Positions 5,526 through 11,773 of a stretch of DNA of 11,773 nt are shown here, in pieces. Positions within the stretch are counted from its first letter, which is position 1. Each line of letters starts with the position of its first letter. The notes under the pieces were generated by a model. It was given only the letters and a program-made list of their open reading frames with translations. It did not search any database and was not told where the DNA came from. Made by a program: the position numbers and the translations under genes. The stretch is from Oxalobacteraceae bacterium. GTDB lineage: Bacteria; Pseudomonadota; Gammaproteobacteria; Burkholderiales; Burkholderiaceae_D. The stretch is taken from NCBI GenBank assembly GCA_947487325.1, contig CANKWG010000051.1, forward strand, positions 1-11,773, written 5' to 3'.

Positions 5526-6062
5526 ATGAAAAAAATTACGCTTGCCACTTCGTTGGCACTACTGATTTCCGCCAGCCTTTCGCATGCTGATTCTACATTT
5601 GCAGATCTCAACTATCAGGTCAAGCAAGGCGACACGACGGACGGTATCGGTATCGGCATCTACCAGTTGAAAGACCAAGGCACGGGCTATTACCTGAGCG
5701 GGACGATTGGCTTGCCGCCAGATGGCTACAGTGCATACGGCTACTCGTATGGCTCTTATACGGAGCGCGCGCGCGTGCCCTATATGGCAAATGTGGGTGC
5801 GACCTTTGCCGCTGTGGGCCCAGGAAGTCTAGTTCCGTTTTACAAAACTATTCACTCCTATGTTGGTATCGGCTACGGCACGCTGGAGGGTGTCGCCAAG
5901 TACAGCCAGAGCTGGTACGACTTGGACTCGTATACTAAAAACGGCTTGAACCTGAATGGTGGCTTCATTCTCGGCTTCGAGAGCTTCGGCATCAACCTTG
6001 GCGTTAATTCGCTGAGCAAGTCCGTGTATATCGGCATCGGCATGATCACCGACAAAAAATAA
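5526..6062 (+). CDS. Exported Gly/Tyr-rich beta protein, possible small outer-membrane barrel
   Basis: A 178-residue exported protein. ATG at 5526 is chosen over the in-frame TTG at 5508 because it gives a clean signal peptide (MKKITLATSLALLISASLSHA, cleavage after residue 21) and has AGAG a few bases upstream. The mature part is rich in Gly, Tyr and Ser with alternating hydrophobic positions in segments such as GIGIGIYQL, YYLSGTIGL, SYVGIGYGT, LNGGFILGF and VYIGIGMI. This is the look of antiparallel strands of a small outer-membrane or surface beta barrel. It does not end in the aromatic residue typical of BAM substrates (the end is ITDKK), so a soluble beta structure is also possible. There is no cysteine. 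Family not recognised. It follows speH by 35 bases and may share its transcript. Confidence 0.75.
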   Translation: MKKITLATSLALLISASLSHADSTFADLNYQVKQGDTTDGIGIGIYQLKDQGTGYYLSGTIGLPPDGYSAYGYSYGSYTERARVPYMANVGATFAAVGPGSLVPFYKTIHSYVGIGYGTLEGVAKYSQSWYDLDSYTKNGLNLNGGFILGFESFGINLGVNSLSKSVYIGIGMITDKK

Positions 6063-6093
6063 GCGCCGCATTAAGCACCGCATCGATCAAGCC

Positions 6094-6140
6094 AAAGACC
6101 TCTCCAGATAAAAAATGGCTTCGAGCTCTTGAGGTTTTTT
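6094..6140 (+). terminator. Weak candidate terminator after the beta-rich exported gene
   Basis: AAAGACCTC (6094-6102) can pair with GAGGTTTTT (6131-6139) with one G-U pair, and the right arm runs into six T residues (6135-6140). The loop is long (28 bases) and has no obvious internal stem, so this is weaker than a classical intrinsic terminator. Its place, between the beta-rich gene and the next exported gene, is suitable. Confidence 0.3.
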
Positions 6141-6233
6141 CAGCACTGTCCTTGCCTAAATAACATCATTCTTAGCGCTCACAGGGCATGGAGTACACTG
6201 GCGCAAGTCACTGCTCCACTCTCGCTACTGCCC

Positions 6234-6605
6234 GTGAACAAAGTTCTGTTTCCCCTGCTGCTGCTGCTCTGCGTCTTGCCCGCTCGGGCAGACTGGAACC
6301 TGCTTCACAAACAGAATGAAAGCACCCTTTACATCGACCCCTTGTCAGTTGTCCGCGGCACCCGGCCACGCGTATGGGGATTACTTGATTACGGCAAGCC
6401 TGACGAGTATCAGGATCAATCCGCACGATTGCTTTTCGAATCCAATTGTTATGATGGCACGCTAAGGAAACGCAGCGCTGTCTATTACAAAGATTCTATG
6501 GCCCGCGGCGCCACCACCTCAGAATATCAACCTACACCATGGGAAGTCCCTGCCGCTGAAACACCTGAAGCCGCAGTACTGTATTTCTTGTGCGGGAAAA
6601 AATAA
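6234..6605 (+). CDS. Exported surface-adhesin E-like domain protein, copy 1 (GTG start)
   Basis: A 123-residue exported protein. The frame is open back to a TTG at 6129, but that region overlaps the candidate terminator. GTG at 6234 gives a compact signal peptide (MNKVLFPLLLLLCVLPARA, cleavage before Asp20). The mature part begins DWNLL and contains LYIDP near 33-37, RGxxPRVWGLLDY, an ESNC segment, YYKDSMARG, the PTPWEVP turn and a final LCG. This arrangement (W at the start, YIDP, VW-x-L-x-DY, Cys, M-x-x-G, terminal Cys) matches what I know of the surface-adhesin protein E-like domain. Actual adhesion is not implied, since most members are uncharacterised. The two mature cysteines probably pair. 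Its stop TAA shares one base with the ATG of the paralogous next gene (TAATG). Confidence 0.75.
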   Translation: MNKVLFPLLLLLCVLPARADWNLLHKQNESTLYIDPLSVVRGTRPRVWGLLDYGKPDEYQDQSARLLFESNCYDGTLRKRSAVYYKDSMARGATTSEYQPTPWEVPAAETPEAAVLYFLCGKK

Positions 6606-7003
6606 TGATGCGCTCCTTCATCCTCCCGATACTCATCGCCAGTGCGCCGGTTTTTGCAGGTGACTGGGTCATCCTACCGGTACCCGATCCCGTAACGACT
6701 GCCGCTGGTGAGACATTTTTTGTTGATCCTGATATCAGCACCCGCGGTAAATGGCCGACTATTTATACATTACGCAATTACGCCAAGGCGACAGCACGCG
6801 GTCATGCATCCGATAGCATGGTTTGCGAAGTCGATTGCAGTCAACAACTGATACGCGCAGTGGGTGGCGCTTTTTATTCCGGATTGATGGGTAAAGGCGC
6901 GGTCGAACCATGGAACCGTCACACCCCGTGGGTTCGTCCCGCAGCCGATACCGCGCTTGAGAAGGTCCTGCAGTATGCGTGCACTCAACAAAAGCCACAG
7001 TAA
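6605..7003 (+). CDS. Exported surface-adhesin E-like domain protein, copy 2
   Basis: A 132-residue exported paralogue of the preceding gene, starting at ATG 6605, which overlaps the previous stop by one base; ATG 6608 is equally possible. The signal peptide is MMRSFILPILIASAPVFA. The mature region follows the same plan: DWVIL, FFVDP, a W-x-x-IYTLRNY strand, VCEVDC, AFYSGLMGKG, the HTPWVRP turn and a final YAC. Against copy 1, the YIDP tyrosine is Phe, DY is NY, and an extra cysteine appears before the conserved one. Overall identity looks low, so this is an old duplication rather than a recent one. Translational coupling suggests the two products are made in similar amounts and may act together. 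Confidence 0.78.
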   Translation: MMRSFILPILIASAPVFAGDWVILPVPDPVTTAAGETFFVDPDISTRGKWPTIYTLRNYAKATARGHASDSMVCEVDCSQQLIRAVGGAFYSGLMGKGAVEPWNRHTPWVRPAADTALEKVLQYACTQQKPQ

Positions 7004-7048
7004 GCGATCAATCAATTCACGTAGGCCACAACATCAAACTTCAGTCAT

Positions 7049-7052
7049 GGAG
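7049..7052 (+). promoter_or_regulatory. Ribosome binding site of the dienelactone hydrolase gene
   Basis: GGAG eight bases before the ATG at 7061 supports that start, even though the first ~12 residues are basic and precede the conserved domain. Confidence 0.6.
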
Positions 7053-7060
7053 AACTCACG

Positions 7061-7789
7061 ATGAAACGAAAACAAGCACGTCCACCTAGATCCAACACAC
7101 TCATGATCGATGCTGCCGATGGCAGCGGTAGTTTCAGTGGCTATCTTGCTTTACCCCCCAGCGGCCGCGGACCGGGTCTCGTGATTGCGCAAGAAATTTT
7201 TGGCGTCAATCAGCCGATGCGCGAGATCGCCGACGCATTCGCAGCACGGGGCTATGTGGTGCTGGTGCCGGACCTCTTCTGGCGAATGGAGCCAAACATA
7301 GCGCTGGGCTACACGCCCGAAGACTGGCAAAAAGCGTTTGGCTATTTCAAGCGATTCAATGTGGATACGGGCGTGGAGGATATTCAGTCTGCCATCACCA
7401 CCCTACGCGAGCAGGCATTCGTCAGTACGCACGTCGGTGTGATGGGCTTCTGCCTCGGCGGCAAGCTGGCTTATCTCTCCGCCTGTCGCACCGATGCCGA
7501 CGTTGCTATCGGCTATTACGGCGTGGGGATTGAAGATGCGCTCGATGAAGCTAGTCATTTGCACTGCCCGCTGGTGCTGCACATAGCACAGCTCGATAAA
7601 TACTGCGATGAGGCAGCCCAGGAAAAGATACGCCAAGGGCTAGGTGATCGCGACAAGGTTGAGGTTTGGCTCTATCCGGATGCTGACCATGCGTTTGCCC
7701 GCCCCGGCGGCGAGCATTACCACCAGCCCTCGGCCGATCTTGCGCTGGAGCGCAGTCTGAGTGCCTTGCAGCGCGCACTGTCAACCTGA
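7061..7789 (+). CDS. Dienelactone hydrolase family protein (alpha/beta hydrolase)
   Basis: A 242-residue cytoplasmic alpha/beta hydrolase. The nucleophile motif GFCLGG places Cys131 at the elbow; Asp179 (AQLDKY) and His210 (DADHAFAR) complete the triad. The spacings Cys-Asp 48 and Asp-His 31 are those of the Pseudomonas ClcD triad Cys123/Asp171/His202. Glu45 in QEIFGVN corresponds to the glutamate that keeps the cysteine resting. Dienelactone hydrolases open dienelactone to maleylacetate in chlorocatechol breakdown, but most chromosomal homologues like this one stand alone with unknown ester or lactone substrates. No other aromatic-degradation gene is in the window, so a degradation role is not supported. 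It is about eight residues longer at the N-terminus than ClcD. The gene follows the adhesin-E-like pair by 57 bases. Confidence 0.95.
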   Translation: MKRKQARPPRSNTLMIDAADGSGSFSGYLALPPSGRGPGLVIAQEIFGVNQPMREIADAFAARGYVVLVPDLFWRMEPNIALGYTPEDWQKAFGYFKRFNVDTGVEDIQSAITTLREQAFVSTHVGVMGFCLGGKLAYLSACRTDADVAIGYYGVGIEDALDEASHLHCPLVLHIAQLDKYCDEAAQEKIRQGLGDRDKVEVWLYPDADHAFARPGGEHYHQPSADLALERSLSALQRALST

Positions 7790-7838
7790 GGCGGCCCGGA
7801 ATATGACCGCCACAGCAGGCTGAAGTACCGCTCAAGTT

Positions 7839-7867
7839 TTGATGCTAGATGTCGATGCATCTTAAAT
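7839..7867 (+). promoter_or_regulatory. Candidate sigma70 promoter for the MORN lipoprotein gene
   Basis: TTGATG (7839-7844) and TTAAAT (7862-7867) are separated by 17 bases, each matching four of six consensus positions. They sit in the 99-base gap after the hydrolase gene. Transcription would begin near 7874, giving a short leader before the ATG at 7889. Confidence 0.4.
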
Positions 7868-7888
7868 CTTAATTTGTCCCGAGTTGCC

Positions 7889-8458
7889 ATGAATACGTCT
7901 ACGCTCCGAACCCTCTCTTTGGCCGCAGGCCTGCTGATTGCGCTGACTGGCTGCCACAGCACCTACTATCTGAATGGTGACAAGTACGTCGGCGAATTCC
8001 GCGATGGCAAGCGTACCGGTCAAGGTAGCTATTTCTTCCGTAACGGTGACCGTTTTGTCGGCGAATTCCGCAATGATGAATTCAATGGTCAGGGTACGCT
8101 ACGATTTGTGAATGGCAATCGATACACCGGAAGCTTCAGCAAAAACCGCATCGAAGGACGTGGTACGCTGCGTTATGCCAACGGCGATGAATACATCGGC
8201 GAATTCGTCGACGGCAAACGCCACGGACAAGGTGTCTATACTTACGCCACCGGCAGTAAATTCACCGGCGAATTCCGTGAAGACCAGCTGCCCGCGACAG
8301 TGATCTATACGTACAAGAACGGCGATCAGTATGTGGGCGAATTCAAAGACTGGCGCTTTCATGGCAAGGGCAAAAAAAGCTTCGCGAATGGTCGCGTGCC
8401 CCTCGAAGGTCTGTGGGAAGAAGGTGAATTTGTGCTGATGGAAGCCTCACGCAAATAG
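7889..8458 (+). CDS. MORN-repeat lipoprotein
   Basis: A 189-residue predicted lipoprotein. ATG at 7889 is preferred to the in-frame TTG at 7874 because it gives a clean lipoprotein signal ending in ALTGC with acylated Cys22. The rest is almost entirely MORN repeats of 23 residues: NGDKYVGEFRDGKRTGQG is the first, followed by copies starting NGDRF, NGNRY, NGDEY, TGSKF and NGDQY, then a degenerate last one (NGRVPLEGLWEEG). The fifth copy lost the G-x-G end (LPATVIY). MORN repeats form a beta-hairpin ladder and mediate binding of membranes or proteins. In bacteria such exported MORN proteins are common and mostly unassigned. At DNA level GGCGAATTC recurs at 7991, 8060, 8198, 8267 and 8336, all multiples of 69 bases apart. 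The ribosome binding site is weak. Confidence 0.92.
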   Translation: MNTSTLRTLSLAAGLLIALTGCHSTYYLNGDKYVGEFRDGKRTGQGSYFFRNGDRFVGEFRNDEFNGQGTLRFVNGNRYTGSFSKNRIEGRGTLRYANGDEYIGEFVDGKRHGQGVYTYATGSKFTGEFREDQLPATVIYTYKNGDQYVGEFKDWRFHGKGKKSFANGRVPLEGLWEEGEFVLMEASRK

Positions 8459-8492
8459 CGCCGCAAGAAACAACACGTTAAAAGAGAACCGA

Positions 8493-10112
8493 TTGGAAAT
8501 TACGACAGGGCGTCCTTCGACGCTGGCCCCGAGGGGCATGGTCACCTGCCCCCACGCACTGGCATCGGCGGCCGGTGTTGATGTTCTGAGAGCAGGTGGT
8601 TCAGCAGTGGATGCGGCGATTGCCACCAGCGCTGCACTGGCCGTAATCTATCCGCACATGACTGGTATCGGCGGCGATGCCTTCTGGCTGATCCATGATG
8701 CCAAAACGGGGAAGGTTCACTATCTGAATGGTGGTGGTCGCGCAGCGAAATCAGCCAGCATTGATTTTTTTACTTCGCGCAACCTGAAAGAAATTCCGTT
8801 TCGCGGCATTCTGCCCGCGAGCCTCACCACACCCGGATCTGTCGACAGCTGGTGCAAGGCGCATTCGAATTGGGGTCGTTTGCCCCTCTCCCGCAACCTT
8901 CAGCAGGCAATCGCCTATGCGCGTGATGGTTTTCCAGTCACGGGCCGTCTGGCGGGCTGGATTGCACGCACCGAAGCCGAATTACGTGCGCAACCCGATG
9001 CCGCTGCCATCTTCCTTGCAAACGGTGTACCTACAACCGGAGCGCTGATACGCAACGCGGGTCTTGCCCGAACGCTGGAGTCAATTGGAAGCGAAGGCCG
9101 CGCCGGTTTTTACGAAGGTGCTGTCGCTAAGGCTCTGGCTGGCTATGTACAGCAGCACGGTGGATTTTTTACCGAAGATGATTTGCACGCACAAGAAGCA
9201 CGCTGGGGTGAACCGCTGGTTGGACAATACCGCGACCTGACCTTGTATCAGACGCCCGCACCGACGCAGGGCTTCACGGTGCTTGAAATGCTGAACCTGG
9301 TCGAACCACTCGATCTTCGCAAGACAGGCTTTCTCGGCCCCGACCATGTGCACCTGCTGGTGCAAGCAAAACAGATCGCGTATCACGATCGTGATCGCTA
9401 TTTGGGCGACCCAGATTTTACTGATGTACCGCTCGCACGTCTGACCTCCAAGGCATATGCAAACGAACGTCGCGCACTGATGGATCCTGCGCACGCGCTC
9501 CCCTGGGACAAGGTGCCTTCGTATGGCAGCCTCACGGGTGACACGGTGTACATCGCCACCGTCGATGAAGAAGGCAATGCGGTTTCCCTCATCCACAGCT
9601 TGTATGGCCCGTTTGGCTCTACGGTGGTGGCGGGTGACACGGGTGTGCTACTGCAAAACCGCAGTGCATATTTTTCGCTCGATCCTGCGCATCCGAATTG
9701 TCTGGCACCCGGCAAGATACCGGTGCATACGCTGATTGCGTCAATGGGCAAACGCAATGACAAGCTCTGGAGTGTGCTCGGCTGCATGGGGGCAGATGGT
9801 CAGCCGCAAATACAACTGCAGGCCTATGTGGCGATGATGGATTTTGGTTGCGACATACAACAGGCGCTTGAAGCCCCGCGCTGGCTGTCAGGTCGCTTTG
9901 GTATCGGCGAGGCGCGCGACACGCTGCACATTGAAGGTCGATTTTCGGAAGAGACACTGCGCACGCTGGCAGCACGAGGACATCAACTCAACCGCTGGGG
10001 CGCATGGAACGAACTCGCAGGTCATGCGCACGGGATTGTGATTGATCCGGTCACGGGTGTGCGCTATGGCGGGTCGGATCCACGGAGTGATGGGGCTGCG
10101 ATCGGTTACTAA
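8493..10112 (+). CDS. Gamma-glutamyltransferase-family Ntn hydrolase (TTG start)
   Basis: A 539-residue proenzyme of the gamma-glutamyltransferase fold. TTG at 8493 is chosen because the residues before Met16 (GRPSTLAPRGMV) fit the family's usual N-terminus, and AAGAGA lies five bases upstream. AGGSAVDAAIA and TGIGGDAFWL are standard large-subunit motifs. The likely self-cleavage site is before Thr351 in TGDTVYIATVDEEGNAVS, giving chains of about 350 and 189 residues; the PFGS segment and the C-terminal GGSDPRSDGAA follow. No signal peptide is present, so it is probably cytoplasmic, unlike E. coli Ggt. The GDTVY context differs from the TTHFSV of glutathione-cleaving enzymes and resembles YwrD-like and oxamate amidohydrolase (HpxW)-like members, so the substrate may be another amide. 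Its stop lies 12 bases from that of the convergent lipoprotein gene. Confidence 0.93.
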   Translation: MEITTGRPSTLAPRGMVTCPHALASAAGVDVLRAGGSAVDAAIATSAALAVIYPHMTGIGGDAFWLIHDAKTGKVHYLNGGGRAAKSASIDFFTSRNLKEIPFRGILPASLTTPGSVDSWCKAHSNWGRLPLSRNLQQAIAYARDGFPVTGRLAGWIARTEAELRAQPDAAAIFLANGVPTTGALIRNAGLARTLESIGSEGRAGFYEGAVAKALAGYVQQHGGFFTEDDLHAQEARWGEPLVGQYRDLTLYQTPAPTQGFTVLEMLNLVEPLDLRKTGFLGPDHVHLLVQAKQIAYHDRDRYLGDPDFTDVPLARLTSKAYANERRALMDPAHALPWDKVPSYGSLTGDTVYIATVDEEGNAVSLIHSLYGPFGSTVVAGDTGVLLQNRSAYFSLDPAHPNCLAPGKIPVHTLIASMGKRNDKLWSVLGCMGADGQPQIQLQAYVAMMDFGCDIQQALEAPRWLSGRFGIGEARDTLHIEGRFSEETLRTLAARGHQLNRWGAWNELAGHAHGIVIDPVTGVRYGGSDPRSDGAAIGY

Positions 10113-10124
10113 GTCCGACGCTAA

Positions 10125-10988
10125 TCAGCGCGCTGCAAGCTTACGAAAATCCTGCTCTAGCCCGGCCAGTTTTTCCTCTGCACGCTTACGTTGCGTTGGT
10201 GTGGATAGTTTGTGCATGGCTGCTGAATTTGCGCAGGCCTCGTTGAATAAATTTCGTCGCATTTCGGCGCCTACCGGATCATCGGGGTGCAGGGCGCGCT
10301 CCATCAGTGCGCGTATTTCTGCCTCTGCCAGCGTTGGCGAGGGTTTTGTTTTCCGTATTTTCTCCAAGGTTGCAAGGATGTCTTCCTGTCGTCGCTGACG
10401 CAGCATCCAGCTGATTTTCGGATCCAGCGCCGAGCGTGCAATCGCATCCCGAATCGCCTGTTTTTGAGCCGCGCTTAAGCGGCCATAGAAAAATTCGCTG
10501 CGATTGCTCCACTCGTCAAAACGATCTTCTGCGAGCTCCTTTGCGGACACGTCCAGCCATTTCTCGCGCCATTGCTTGTCTTCCTCGGCAAACTTTTTAC
10601 GAAGGCGTTTCAGATTAGCTGGCTCGAGTGAGAGCGCGAGTGTAGCCGCCTGAGGTGCAGTTTGCAGCACCAGTGTCTCGAATTGATCTCTGGCTTTCAC
10701 GATGGCGTCACAAGCAGCAGGCGGGCTCACATCACCTTTTGCCATCTGCTGGAGCTCGGCCAGAAAATCTGCATAGGCTGGCAACTGCGTGCTTCGATGC
10801 CAGGCGTGCCAGTCCTTCAGATCCGCTTTGACTTCGCGCTTCTGCGAGTCATTGAAATCCAGATAACGGTCCATCCACCAGTAAGCGAGCGTATCCAGCT
10901 GGTCATAGCCGGTGCGTACCAGACCGCAGCTGGACAAGGCAAATGCCAGCAGCACAACAGCGCAACGCTGCCATAGACGCAAGTTCAT
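10125..10988 (-). CDS. DUF6279-like lipoprotein
   Basis: A 287-residue predicted lipoprotein. The signal peptide ends in ALSSC with acylated Cys21, followed by GLVRTGYDQLDTLAYWWMDRYLDFNDSQ, the N-terminal pattern I associate with DUF6279 proteins (a YxxxD...W...dY.dl...Q segment, then LPAYADFL). The rest is highly charged and almost surely all-helical, with K/R/E-rich stretches such as LKRLRKKFAEEDKQWREK, and probably forms a helical bundle in the periplasm. Function is unknown in the family, and length is normal. It starts 24 bases downstream of the class II aldolase stop, so the two form a likely operon on the minus strand. The bases before the ATG are pyrimidine-rich with no Shine-Dalgarno, so translation may depend on coupling. 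Confidence 0.85.
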   Translation of the reverse strand: MNLRLWQRCAVVLLAFALSSCGLVRTGYDQLDTLAYWWMDRYLDFNDSQKREVKADLKDWHAWHRSTQLPAYADFLAELQQMAKGDVSPPAACDAIVKARDQFETLVLQTAPQAATLALSLEPANLKRLRKKFAEEDKQWREKWLDVSAKELAEDRFDEWSNRSEFFYGRLSAAQKQAIRDAIARSALDPKISWMLRQRRQEDILATLEKIRKTKPSPTLAEAEIRALMERALHPDDPVGAEMRRNLFNEACANSAAMHKLSTPTQRKRAEEKLAGLEQDFRKLAAR

Positions 10989-11012
10989 TTTGGCGAGGAG
11001 GGATAAATGGAA

Positions 11013-11756
11013 CTACAGTGTACGCCGCAATGCCTCGAAAAACAGATCGGCCTGCAAGCGCTCTCCCCGCGTCTGTAGTTCGACTTGCGCTGCCATCGCC
11101 TCCGGCACGGGTTTTAATGGCAAGCCGGTACGCATCGCGAGAACTTCCACCATGCAGGCGCGCTCGACGTAATACAGATCATCATACGCATAAGCGACAC
11201 TGTCACCGCAAACGACAACACCGTGATTGCCGAGAAAAGCGATGTCGGCATTTTTCATCACGCTGGCAATACGTTCACCTTCAGTATCATCAAGCGCAAG
11301 ACCGTTGTAATGCGCATCAATGGCGATGCGACCGTGAAAACGCATCGCGTTTTGCGATAACGTCGTGTCCAGTGCGCGCGCACTCGTGAGAGTGAGCGCG
11401 GTGGCATGCGGCATGTGAGTGTGCATCACACAAGCCTTGCCGGCAATACGATGAATCGCAGCGTGTATGTACATGGCAGTCGGCTCGACCTCATGACGTC
11501 CGGCAAGCTTGTTACCTTGCTCATCAATCATCACGATATCGTCGGCACCGATCTCTTGCCACAGCAATCCACGCGGATTCAGAAGAAAGCGCCGCGAGCC
11601 ATCCGGTAATTCGACACTGAAATGATTGCACACACCTTCAGCAAGACCATGATGCGCAGCCGCGCGCAAGGCCAGCGCAAGATCCTCACGCAGCCGTTTG
11701 ACACTGTCTGATGCAAAGTCCTGCGCGTGATTGTGCGTCTCGTTGTGCTTATGCAT
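11013..11756 (-). CDS. Class II aldolase/adducin family protein
   Basis: A 247-residue cytoplasmic protein of the class II aldolase/adducin fold, a family including L-fuculose-1-phosphate and L-ribulose-5-phosphate enzymes. Metal-binding histidines are visible as HTHMPH (His112 and His114) and GNHG (His178). Glu91 in EVEPTAMYIH lies where the catalytic glutamate of FucA falls. NHFSVEL near residue 44 and LLNPRG near 58-63 are typical of the phosphate/substrate-binding part. The longer form, with YVERACMVEVLA near the C-terminus, matches the uncharacterised adducin-like subgroup rather than FucA or AraD, so the substrate is open. The first ten residues are histidine-rich (MHKHNETHNH), an unusual start. 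It is the upstream gene of a likely two-gene operon with the DUF6279-like lipoprotein. Confidence 0.93.
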   Translation of the reverse strand: MHKHNETHNHAQDFASDSVKRLREDLALALRAAAHHGLAEGVCNHFSVELPDGSRRFLLNPRGLLWQEIGADDIVMIDEQGNKLAGRHEVEPTAMYIHAAIHRIAGKACVMHTHMPHATALTLTSARALDTTLSQNAMRFHGRIAIDAHYNGLALDDTEGERIASVMKNADIAFLGNHGVVVCGDSVAYAYDDLYYVERACMVEVLAMRTGLPLKPVPEAMAAQVELQTRGERLQADLFFEALRRTL

Positions 11757-11765
11757 GCGTTATCG

Positions 11766-11770
11766 CCTCC
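11766..11770 (-). promoter_or_regulatory. Ribosome binding site of the class II aldolase gene
   Basis: Read on the minus strand, GGAGG lies nine bases before the ATG at 11756-11754. It supports the start that includes the histidine-rich N-terminus. Any promoter lies beyond the window edge. Confidence 0.7.
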
Positions 11771-11773
11771 GAC

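Noticed and set aside
6129..6233. TTG-initiated N-terminal extension of adhesin-E-like copy 1
   Set aside because: It would put 35 non-signal residues ahead of a good signal peptide and overlaps the T run of a candidate terminator; GTG at 6234 is the better start.
7991..8344. Regularly spaced 9-base repeat considered as a CRISPR or tandem-repeat array
   Set aside because: The 69-base period is in frame and corresponds to 23-residue MORN repeats with clear protein-level conservation, so it is coding.
9081..9596. 171-codon minus-strand frame inside the GGT-like gene
   Set aside because: It covers the autocleavage region of a well-supported gene, has no ribosome binding site of note and no recognisable motif.

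Overview
The window looks like ordinary chromosomal DNA of a Gram-negative proteobacterium, most likely a betaproteobacterium of the Burkholderiales (Oxalobacteraceae-like). The reasons are the many Sec signal peptides and lipoboxes, the prokaryotic pyruvoyl SpeH-type AdoMet decarboxylase, a DUF6279-like lipoprotein, a basic 'KKSELLR' protein of a type I associate with this group, and moderate GC content (by eye, not computed). The taxonomic call is from recall and was not searched. No rRNA, tRNA, CRISPR array, IS element or phage gene is visible.

Layout. (1) 1-2583, plus strand: the 3' end of an acyl-CoA synthetase, overlapped by four bases (ATGA) by a small Cys-containing secreted protein, then an SDR oxidoreductase, then three small envelope proteins (two lipoproteins around a proline-rich secreted protein). 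(2) 2625-4278, minus strand: a class I/II PLP aminotransferase and, upstream of it, a short periplasmic protein whose six mature cysteines fall at strictly alternating 12/11 spacing. A hairpin at 2589-2615 separates it from the convergent plus-strand genes. (3) 4279-4704: a 426-base AT-rich divergent intergenic region with an inverted repeat, a 12-base palindrome, candidate promoters and a possible 16-codon micro-ORF. (4) 4705-10112, plus strand: a basic RHH-like DNA-binding protein, S-adenosylmethionine decarboxylase, a Gly/Tyr-rich exported beta-rich protein, a tandem pair of paralogous exported proteins of the surface-adhesin E type overlapping as TAATG, a dienelactone hydrolase, a MORN-repeat lipoprotein and a gamma-glutamyltransferase-family Ntn hydrolase. 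(5) 10125-11756, minus strand: a class II aldolase/adducin protein followed after 24 bases by a DUF6279-like lipoprotein.

How the genes relate. The enzymes (acyl-CoA ligase, SDR, aminotransferase, AdoMet decarboxylase, DLH, GGT-like, class II aldolase) do not form one recognisable pathway. Between them lie nine small envelope proteins. I see no clear multi-gene novel system. The parts most worth a second look are the cysteine-periodic protein with its leader region, the RHH-like gene next to the polyamine gene, the paired adhesin-E-like proteins, and the GGT-like enzyme whose catalytic context suggests a substrate other than glutathione.
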